Of a DNA stretch of 64,000 bases, positions 55,498 to 64,000 are shown piece by piece. The notes beneath the pieces were generated by a model. The model was not told the origin of the DNA, did not search any database, and saw only the letters and a program-made list of their open reading frames with translations. Source of the DNA: Tenebrio molitor (lineage: Eukaryota; Arthropoda; Insecta; Coleoptera; Tenebrionidae); NCBI RefSeq assembly GCF_963966145.1, contig NC_091046.1:186001-250000 (forward strand). Direction: 5' to 3'. Each line of letters starts with the position of its first letter. The first letter of the stretch is position 1. A program made the translations under genes and the position numbers.

Positions 55498-56078
55498 TAC
55501 AGTGAGTTTTTTTTAAGACTGGCCATAGGGTTTTTTTCAACCCCCTGTTAACTTTTGTCCTCATGAAAATATTCAACTCAGTTTTGTAGTAAAGTTGTGG
55601 GATATGACAATGCGACAATGTATTGAAAATTGAAACAATTTCAATTTAATAACCAGAAGCAAGGAATAAGGAAAAGATGCTTTTTGAATTCCGTTTGCTT
55701 CAATTTAAAATTTTCAGTAGGCTAAAATTTCATTTGTAATTTTGATAGGTACATAATTGAATGTGTAATTGATTAACTGCCTATGCAGGCCATTTTGAAC
55801 ATTCCATTTAATTTTTATTGAAGTAAAGGACCTTGTTATAATATAAAAATTAATCTATCGTTATTGAAGTAATGTTTAGACTATTTTTTGCAAATAACAT
55901 TTTGTTTGTAAATTGTCTATTACAACCATTTTGGTATCACAAAATGACTAGATAATATTATTGTTTAATCTAAAAACAGCGCTAAGCTTTGTAATTTTCA
56001 CAAAAATAAAAGTTAACAGGGGGTTAAAAAATTAGCATGTAAAACCCTATGACCAGTCTTAAAAAAAACTCACTGTAT
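55498..56078. repeat. MITE, TACAGTGAGTTTTTTTTAAG ends
   Basis: ~55-bp inverted ends that include GACTGGCCATAGGGTTTTT / CCCTATGACCAGTC and CCCCCTGTTAACTTTTG / AAAAGTTAACAGGGGG. Confidence 0.8.
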
Positions 56079-56899
56079 GTATTTTTTGTTTATAATTTCC
56101 CATTTTTTAAAATCGAAATTTATTCGCAAACGAGTAGTAATGTCCTCGTGCCGCGGCTGCAGGAAAAGACATTGAGTAGGTACTACAAACAATAACAATT
56201 AATTGCGTTATTATCGAAAACGCAAAAAAGTTCTTAGTTGTGCCCGGAATGTTGTGTCCGTGGAAAAGTTGTGCGCTTCAATAGTATTTGTGTAAAACAA
56301 AATTAGAAATTTGTCGACGTAAAAACAGCTTTAGAGAAAAGTTGCCACCTTAAAACAACGATCTCTGTAATTGTTCCCACATTTTAATTATAAATGAGCA
56401 AGTTCAACGACAAAATTCTGATTCGGATCGTTTTTACTTTGATTTTTAAAATTTGCCGGTGTAAAAACCCACTTACATTCTCAAAACAGCGATTTCTGTA
56501 ATTGTTGCTACATTTTAATTACACAACGATTAATTTTTGTCTTACCGTATTGAAAAATGTAGAAGCACAATTTTTTATTACTTTATTTAAACAGAAAATT
56601 AAATAAACTCGATATTTTCCATAAAACACGTTTAAATTCGCAATACAATTATACCAGCGCGTCCCGCCAGGCGGCGCCACTCGTTGACATGCACCATAGA
56701 GAAAATAAAATATTATAGAATGAAAAGTCCCTAATAAATTTTTGGAAAATCGTTTAGCGTACCCTCACCACACCGCAAGGGGCGCAGATGTTTTAAAAAG
56801 TCAAAACTTTAAAATCAAAGTAATCTCAATTCTAAAAATCAGTCAAAGCAGTGTCAATCTTTATGTCACTATCTTGTAATTCAAAATAAGGCTGTGTCA

Positions 56900-57600
56900 C
56901 GTTCACAAATAATGTAGTACCGCTGCTAAGATTGCTAAATTTGTTGTTGAAAGAATCAAGCAAAATTTATATAGAAAACAATCAACAAATTGAAAGAAAA
57001 ATAATACTTCAAGACCAAGAGATTACACCATTATTTGATACACCTCATCTTATTAAAGGAATTAGTAATTATAGGATAACAAAAGATTTGGTTTGGGAAG
57101 TAAACGAAGAAATTTTAAGTGCGAAATTGGACCATATAGTGAAGGTTTATCTTTATGATTGAGCATGGGGCGAATTAAGAGCCCTCCACAAAATTACGGA
57201 CATGCAGAAAGATCCAAAAGATGTCCTATGCAACTCAAGTTTTGAGTCGTCATAATCATGATTAATTCAACTATCACGCTATTAGTTAACTGTGGTAATT
57301 TCTAATAACATTGTTCTTAATAATCTAATATATATTTTAACTAACAGGTAGAACAAACCTAAATGACGAAGAATTGGGAACTGCAAAAACAATAACTTTT
57401 TTGACAAACTCTGATAATAATCTGGAGGGAGGGACATTTCGCCCACGTTGCGAGAAACCTCTTGCTTGTGGAGTTTACAAAAATCCGAGGCACACAAATT
57501 TTTGGCAGGAAGCAGTCATACACTTACGCAATATGTACCTACTTTGGAAAATTTTTTGGATTAAAAAAACCACTTCCTTCCATAAAAAAAATTGAATGAA
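56900..57600 (+). pseudogene. P-element-like transposase remnant
   Basis: 56932-57162 encodes ITPLFDTPHLIKGISNYRIT and LDHIVKVYLYD, close to the PxFDxPHLxKxxRNN motif of P-type (THAP9-like) transposases. After a frame change, ELRALHKITDMQKDPKDVLC follows. 57350-57600 then adds EKPLACGVYKNPRHTNFWQE, a late segment of the same family. About 200 residues survive in three frames. No ends identified. Confidence 0.7.
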
Positions 57601-58700
57601 AACATTGGAAGGATTTTTGGATTTATACTAAAATTTAGCAGAAAGTGCCAAGTGTGAGTTTTTTTAGAGTTTGTAACAAATGTTAATAAGATTCATAATA
57701 TTTTCAAAACTATATTGAGTAGGTAACATAACTTCGGCCGATAATATTAAAAGCAAAATTTCAACGGTAATTCAAACATAAGTACCTACCTAATATTAAT
57801 TTTTCGTTTACTTAAAAATAAAATTGAAGATGTAATTATTGGTAAAATAATTCATTTAACCACATTTAAATTAAGGTGTAAAATTTAATTTTAAATGGTA
57901 TGATACGAGAACGATAGCATTTAGGAATAATATTTATAAAAATAAAGCAGAACTGTATTAAAGACGGTTGAAAATAAAATATCGAAAGTACCTATTGTTG
58001 GCGTTTTAATTTGTTGTGAAAATTTGCAATGATAAAAAATCAAAGGAAAGGTAAACGCATCCAGTAGGCTGTGATTTTGCACCGTCACCAGGATAAGAGA
58101 TGGCGGTAAACGCTTTGTGCCCGAAAAATGTATAGGGAGTTTGAGTTCTATATGTTCTTATTTTGTCTATGACATGCACATAGCCTATAGAGAATATCAT
58201 AGAGCTTATAGGTATTAAGACGAAAAGTGTTTTATAGACGAGGTCGTTGTTTAAATCAGAGCGACCGCAGGGAGCGAGGATCACGTGTTGTCTTCAAGAT
58301 TTTTTCTAACACTAAACATCTTATCAGAAATTTTAATAAATTCAGAAATTATTCCAAAATGTCATAAATTATTCGAGGCGCGTCACAATACACAAAATGC
58401 AAAGATTGCCATGGGCACTATGGTAATAATATCAACAAATTTTGAAATTATAAATGTAAATTGTAAAGGAAATTTTAGCCGTCACTTTCTGACAATTCGA
58501 AAAAAAAAAATTGTAATCCATACTTTACTGTCATTATGATTGTCGTCTTGATTATGATTGGATTTTTTGGGTGGTAAATTTCAAAACTTTTGTCATTTTC
58601 TGCTACACAGAACGTTTACCTCAGGTTATCTATGTAGGACTTATTTACACTTTATGTGAATGTCAAGAGAGTGACGGCTAAAATTTTTTGGCCGCTATAG
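57600..58700. other. Anonymous AT-rich DNA
   Basis: No recognised gene. A minus-strand frame at 58006-58284 is open, but its composition does not look like a known protein. Confidence 0.45.
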
Positions 58701-58701
58701 T

Positions 58702-58850
58702 ACGTCGCACTTAAAAGGAAATTTGAATTTTTACAGAGCCGAAAAATTTTAAGGCGTATCTTTTCAGGTGTTCCGGCCAACTGCGAATAGGGCTAATTGG
58801 CAATATTTTGTTTCGCCATTGAGATATCGAAGAAGTTATCAGAAATCATA
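58702..58850. repeat. Dispersed repeat shared with 38756-38905
   Basis: Same block order as at 38.8 kb, including GTATCTTTTCAGGTG and GCCAACTGCGAATA. Confidence 0.5.
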
Positions 58851-58864
58851 AAAAGTTGTTCATA

Positions 58865-59347
58865 TACAGTGATTCTGAAATAAAAAACTCGGTAATTGAT
58901 GATAATGAGAAGAAGTTATAGACAAAAAAATTTTCTTATAAAAGTTTTTTCGTTTTCGGGATACAAATGATGAAAATTTCGTCAAAATTGCTAGTACGCT
59001 GCTGAGTTAAAGGTGATTACCTGAGTACCTATCTTGGTAGTTTAGCAAGGTAAAAGGTACCCGTCAGTCACACACGTGACATTACTACTTGCGATCATTT
59101 CCATCGAAACATTTACAAAGCAGTGTGCTTGCACCTACGACTTTATTGTGGAGTTGATGTAACAGTGGTTGCTAATGAAGTGAACAAATTCGGACAAATT
59201 TTCCCTATTCATAGGCGTCGAAAATACAAGGATATAGGGTAATTTTCATCCCTTTGATTTCCCTCCAAAAATCATTTACGCAGAATTAATTTGTGTGAAG
59301 GATTCTCCACATTTTTTTTCTAAACTTATTTCAGAATCACTCTGTAT
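58865..59347. repeat. MITE, TACAGTGATTCTGAAATAA ends
   Basis: The inverse end TTATTTCAGAATCACTCTGTA (21 bp with one mismatch) closes the element. Confidence 0.75.
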
Positions 59348-59371
59348 GTAAATGCGACCTATACTCGTACA

Positions 59372-60391
59372 TACAGTGAATGTTTTTATCGATGAACCAT
59401 AGGGATTTACATGGTGTAAACTTTATTTCGTGTTAATGGTTTTTCTACTGCTAATTTCAAAATGATTTTTCGTACACTGGTAGCTTACTTAATTTTCTAC
59501 AGGTTCTGATGTTTTTTTTTTTCCAAGAAACACACACACAATGCTCCCAATGGCTACTACTGGGCCATTGTTATTTATTATATTAATTTTTTTTTTTTTT
59601 TTCTTAAAAAATATTGTATGCTTGCAACGTTTCCACGTTGAATAGCAAGGGAAATCCTCTCGAAAAGTAATTTCTTTGATTTGAATCGCCTGATTCCGCA
59701 ATAAGTCGGTTTCCGATAACATTAATGAAATCAGAAAATAATGTGAAGAAAATTACGGAAGAGGTTATGCTGTCTGGCCTATTTTTTAGATATGGTTTAA
59801 ATGGTTGTACATATCATTTTATTTGTGAACTAACGTTTTTAGTCTGAGAAAGTAAGTGCATCTTCTTTATGGCCGAAATAGTTAAATTGTTAATTTGTAT
59901 TTAGATGTAGTTTTGAATAAAATATTTCTTAAACATGAATAATTGTTTTGTGTTTCAATAGCAACACTTAACCGGCGTCCGGCCGTTTTTTGCGTTTTCC
60001 CGGATTCAAAATAATGACGTAAAGTATTGAAATTTGAAACAGGATGAAATAATAGTAGTTTATTTGACGAGTTTCACTCGCGTTTTAAAATGGCCCACGA
60101 GTGCCAAAAAAGGCCCAATTTACACACGAACGAGTTGAATACAACGTTTTTTTGTTCGACGAACCCCTTAAAGACTCCAAATCCCTTAAAACCTTTAAAA
60201 TTAGCTTGACGTTTCGTTTTGATAAGTTGTGACATTTATCAAAATCCGTTCACCTAGGAGAAAATTCTCAAATTCTGACAGTGTCGAAGAAAAAAAAAAT
60301 TTGAAATTAGCTGTAGAAAAACCACTAACACGAAATAAAGTTTACACCATGTAAAACCCTATGGTCCATCGATAAAAAAAATCCACTGTAT
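59372..60391. mobile_element. Transposon with ~90-bp ends, carrying hairpin-family insertion
   Basis: Left TACAGTGAATGTTTTTATCG...TTTACACC-like ends pair with the right end ...CCATCGATAAAAAAAATCCA to CTGTA. A minus-strand frame at 59722-59590 (LLRNQAIQIKEITFREDFPC) matches part of the transposase remnant at 62.3 kb. Hairpin copy 7 sits against the inner edge of the right terminal repeat. Confidence 0.7.
60050..60296 (-). repeat. Hairpin-repeat family, copy 7 (minus orientation, nested)
   Basis: AATAGTAGTTTATTTGACGA, single hairpin arm (the first is deleted), ACGTTTTTTTGTTCGACGAA, body and CTGACAGTGTCGAAGAAAAA. Confidence 0.8.
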
Positions 60392-60399
60392 ACCGAGTT

Positions 60400-62040
60400 T
60401 CAATGCAAAATTCTTATTTTGATTTAAGTTGTAGTTTTGATTTTCAATTTTGAATAAAGTCCCATGAAAACGAAAATACTTATTATACTTGTCAAAAATG
60501 TCTACTCCTACAGATAATGAAAATATAGCGCTCTCTTTATTTTAAGTGGAGATCTGTTGATATTTACGTGAATTTTGATCTAGTTTTAGAGAAAACCATG
60601 TACTTACATATGTATAACTATGTCTGCGAAAAAAAATTTGGCTGGCAACAAACAGCTAGTAAAATTAAATTTAAGCTAAACTTATGCAAGTTTTGAAAAC
60701 AGTAATTACATGAAAACTGAAAAACGATTATATATGTTCATATAAAGATAATTTGTTGCAACTTAGAAATTAACAATAGAAAAATTGATTTCTGAACCAA
60801 TTCTGTCGGACATAATTGCAATGTCAGTTTCAGACGCAATATAATAAGCAATAAAGTTGGATTATTTAATGTGTCGTGAAATTAGCATTGTGTTGAATAA
60901 TGACCAAGTTTAAACTCGGTAATAAAATTTATGAAAGTAAGATATTTTTGTTTCTTTTTCAAAAAGAAAATGCCACGTTCCTTTAGTCAATTTTAAAACT
61001 AAAACTGATGCATCAGATCCTTCGTTGGAGTTTGGTCAGATATGAACTGCTACAATTTTAACGTCTAATTTGAAAAAATAATAACATACTCGTAGGATAT
61101 AATATTTGCAAACACACATAAATTTACAAAAAAAAAACAGCGTCACAATGACCTGAAAATTTTTCGGAAGTTAAGTTAGTACAGTTTGAAATCGACAAAA
61201 CGCTTTACTCGTTAGTTCACACTCCCATTTTCAGTTATTGTTGAAGACGCCTTCAGGCTGCTATTGTATCTATTAACTTCCTGTTAGTTGTCTTCTCGGC
61301 AGCAGGTTTATTATCGCACTTGTTCTTTGAACGTCGACAAAAAGTGCTAAATTGTTGTATTTGTTGCCTAAGGTATTGAAATCCGTTTAGTTGATGTTTA
61401 GTTTAGAAAACTGATTCAATGCTATCCGAATTTTGGATTTTGTTATTATTTTGACTCGAGTAAAACAGATTCCCATACACTATTTATAATAGATCAAGAC
61501 CCTGAAAAATTCTCCACAATTATTGTCAACCTTCAATAATGAAGATGACACCTAAAGAAAAAATAGAACAGACATGACTCTACCAGAGTCATCGGATTTT
61601 GGTGTTGTTGTTCGTTTTTATGACAACGAGAAATAACTTCCTGAAATTACTACAGTCCAAACGGACTCATTTTAAGCAAAGAAAAATAATAATTCCGAAA
61701 ATTTTGAAATTTAGCAGAAACCTTCATCGGCGGTTCTTGATGTACGTGTAAAAAGTTTTGAAGGATAGAAGGTGAAGAATCGCCGCCATCTTGGAAAATA
61801 TTTGCACTTTTGCTCGTTTCTCCTTATACAGGCTGTTTCCTTAAAAACATCACAAGCCGTAGCTCCGTTATTTATTGTGCGACTTTAAAAAGAAAAAAAA
61901 AACTATAAAATGATTAAAAAAACACTACAAAATCCACCTGTTTTTGTTCTTTTTTCAAAACTCAACAGTTTATGATTTATCGAATTGTTGCGTTACTTTT
62001 GCCCCTCACTGTATTCAAAACTGTGCAAAACATAAAATAA
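60400..62040. other. Anonymous AT-rich DNA
   Basis: No gene seen. A possible solo repeat end at 61828-61880 (TACAGGCTGTTTCC...CACAAGCCGTAGCTCCGTTA) resembles, in reverse, 51057-51105. Confidence 0.5.
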
Positions 62041-62049
62041 AATCGCAAT

Positions 62050-62365
62050 CAAGCCTATTTTGACCGCAACCGTTTTCCTAACAGGAAAGTTCCAGAACCT
62101 CGTAAATTTAGCAGACTTGAAGATTATTTGCGAAACTATGGAACTTTTAAGAAGCCCAAAAAAATTGAACGTCAGTTTTGTGAGGATACTGAATTAAATG
62201 TTCTTAGTGCACGAAAATTCAAAAACTTCCACTAGAGAAATTCCAAATACTGTTGGAACGTCAAACCGGACTGTACGTTCGATATTAAAGAAACAGAATC
62301 AGGCGATTCAAATTCAAAGAAATTCTTTTTTGAGAGGATTTCCCTTGCCACTGAAATAATTTAAA
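62050..62365 (+). pseudogene. Transposase helix-turn-helix remnant
   Basis: Reads NRFPNRKVPEPRKFSRLEDY, then LRNYGTFKKPKK, and after a frameshift TSTREIPNTVGTSNRTVRSI with LKKQNQAIQIQR. This is the N-terminal DNA-binding module found in insect transposases of the NRFPNR type. Part of it recurs on the minus strand at 59.6-59.7 kb. It may be the missing N-terminus of the CCGTATGTCCCCGG family, but that link is an inference. Confidence 0.6.
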
Positions 62366-62931
62366 AAATTATTACATTACATTAAAATTGAAATGATACT
62401 GACAATTTAATTTACATAGAAATATCGCGTTGACAGTGACTTGGAATTTATAAACCCAAACTACTTTTTTAATTACTTAATTGAAAAATTATTATCCAAA
62501 TGGTTCTTTAAATTGATTTTTTTTAATATTTAGATGACGTATACGAATGCATCTTTTACATTTGATAAGAAAAAATATGAGCGTACATTTGAAATCTTAA
62601 TTAGGTCAAAATGTAGTATGTACTTACTTAATAAACTACATACATATTTTGATTGACATATCGATCGTCGCGATGTCATCTGTAAGAAAAGCTCGACAGC
62701 TCGAGGCGGATTTTGTAATTTCAAAAAGCAAGATCGTGATATTTTATTATTTTTATACGACAGCATGAAATTAGTTTAGTTAATCCATTAGATGTACAAC
62801 ATCTGTAGCAACCTAAGAGAGTTGATCACGTATAATTACTTAGCACGATCAAAAGTTACGGCACATTTGTATTTAGTAAATGATTCACTGAAGTACCTAC
62901 CATTGATGCCATGTATACGAAAAATAATGTT

Positions 62932-63195
62932 TTTTGTTCGACACTGTCAGAATTTGAGAATTTTCTCCTGTGTGAACGGATTTTGATAAATTTGACAACT
63001 TGTCAAAACGAAACGTCAAGCTAATTTTAAAGGTTTTCAGCGATTTGGAGCCTTTGGGGGGCTCGTCGAACAAAAAAACGTTGTATTCAACTCGTTCTTG
63101 TGTAATTTGGGCTTTTTTGGCACTCGTGGACCTGGCCCACTCATGTCAAAAAAAGCCCAAATTACACACGAACTCGTTAAATAAACTACTATTTT
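62932..63195 (+). repeat. Hairpin-repeat family, copy 8 (most complete)
   Basis: TTTTTTGTTCGACACTGTC, body, GGGGCTCGTCGAACAAAAAA, both hairpin arms (TGGGCTTTTTTGGCACTCG / CTCATGTCAAAAAAAGCCCA) and AACTCGTTAAATAAACTACT. Confidence 0.85.
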
Positions 63196-63199
63196 CTCT

Positions 63200-64000
63200 T
63201 TGCGTTTAATCAGAAACAACATCAAACACTTAAAGATATGATGTCTTAAACATAAATACAATTGCTGCTTTCCTTTTGGCAGAATACTAAGTTAATTCTG
63301 AGTTTAACTTAAGATACTAACTTAATGGCACGTTCCTTTTACCATCTCAGTATCTTAGTATTGGTTAGTATCTTACTTCGTCCCTCACCCCTGCCAAGTA
63401 AGCTGTTCTGCTTGCTTGAATTAACTCAGCCGGCGGAGTTCGGAGGTGAGGTTATGTGTACCGCCGTACTCTGGCCGTACGTATGTCAACGTATGTCAGA
63501 TTTTTTCCTTGAACAACTTAGGTTAGAAAACTTGGTTGCTTGTAAATGGAAAATGCTAAATAATAGTTATGTACACGAACAGATTAAAATTGTAACTTTA
63601 AACCTAACTATTTCAATAGTTAGAACAATTAATTATCTAAAGAATCTAAGTGTGAAAGCAAGATTTTGTTCCCCTATCTTTTTCTGTGAATAATATACTC
63701 GTATGTAGGTACACATTACCTTTCTTATCCATATGGTAGAATTTAACACAGTATGGAATTTGCATAGGGGCTTAACTGAAAATATTATTTCTATCAACCA
63801 ATAAATATAATTAAAGTTAACAAAACTCGTGTTGAATTGCAATAGTCCCTATCTTGGTGCATAATGCAACTACGGCGTGAGAAGTTCGCATGTGAAAGGA
63901 CGACTTAGTGAAATCAATTTCATTTCCGCGTTCTGTTTACAGATGTTTTTCTTCAAACGTCCGTAAATTATGACATTACCCTGCTGCATTGATAATGCTA
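63200..64000. other. Right edge, nothing firmly identified
   Basis: A 122-codon frame at 63325-63693 is open, but nothing in its sequence suggests a known domain. Short CTTAAGATACTAACTTAA-like palindromic bits near 63290-63375 may be a repeat end. Confidence 0.4.

Noticed and set aside
25508..63209. Recurring small ORF beginning MSKRNVKLILK (25508, 30083, 63000)
   Set aside because: It is the same stretch of the hairpin-repeat family read in one frame; other copies break the frame and there is no sign of selection on protein.
63325..63693. 122-codon ORF near the right edge as a gene
   Set aside because: No recognisable domain, a low-complexity hydrophobic start only, and no supporting splice or poly(A) context.

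Overview
The window is insect nuclear DNA. It is AT-rich, with short exons, GT-AG introns and a dense load of small transposons. The protein families (Usp47, lactate dehydrogenase, bestrophin) and the transposon mix (Tc1/mariner, PIF/Harbinger, P-like, many MITEs, an endonuclease-type LINE) fit a holometabolous insect. A beetle is plausible, but I cannot prove the order from this sequence.

Layout. (1) 2-4157, plus strand: the last eight exons of a USP47-type ubiquitin protease; its N-terminus lies off the left edge. (2) 4978-6085, minus strand, tail-to-tail with it: the C-terminal half of an unrecognised single-pass membrane protein with a tyrosine-rich cytoplasmic tail. (3) 6.1-15.4 kb: intergenic or intronic DNA with MITEs and nested transposons. 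(4) 15455-22455, plus strand: an L-lactate dehydrogenase gene. Its constant exons 1-5 are followed by THREE homologous terminal exons (21254-21418, 21812-21976, 22291-22455). Each is exactly 165 bp, starts in phase 0 after an AG, ends in its own stop codon and has its own downstream AATAAA. (5) 23739-53211, plus strand: a complete bestrophin chloride-channel gene of ten coding exons (742 codons plus stop), spread over 29.5 kb because introns 1 and 3 are full of transposons. (6) 53.3-64 kb: no host gene seen, only transposon remnants and anonymous AT-rich DNA.

The main result is the LDH gene. One pre-mRNA could give three enzymes that share the whole NAD and catalytic core but differ in the last 54 residues, each choice tied to its own polyadenylation site. 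This looks like a one-gene isozyme system built by tandem duplication of the last exon.

The repeats also have structure of their own. Eight copies of a hairpin-bearing family occur, in both orientations, and several sit inside other transposons. A composite element stands at 43.3-44.5 kb. A palindromic MITE sits inside a (GTA/GCA)n tract. A Harbinger element has subterminal arrays of AGCAAATGCTT-like motifs. The octamer TACTCGTA/TACGAGTA recurs about 20 times across the window. Exon joins were inferred by eye from reading frame, splice signals and recalled family similarity; no alignment or database search was run.
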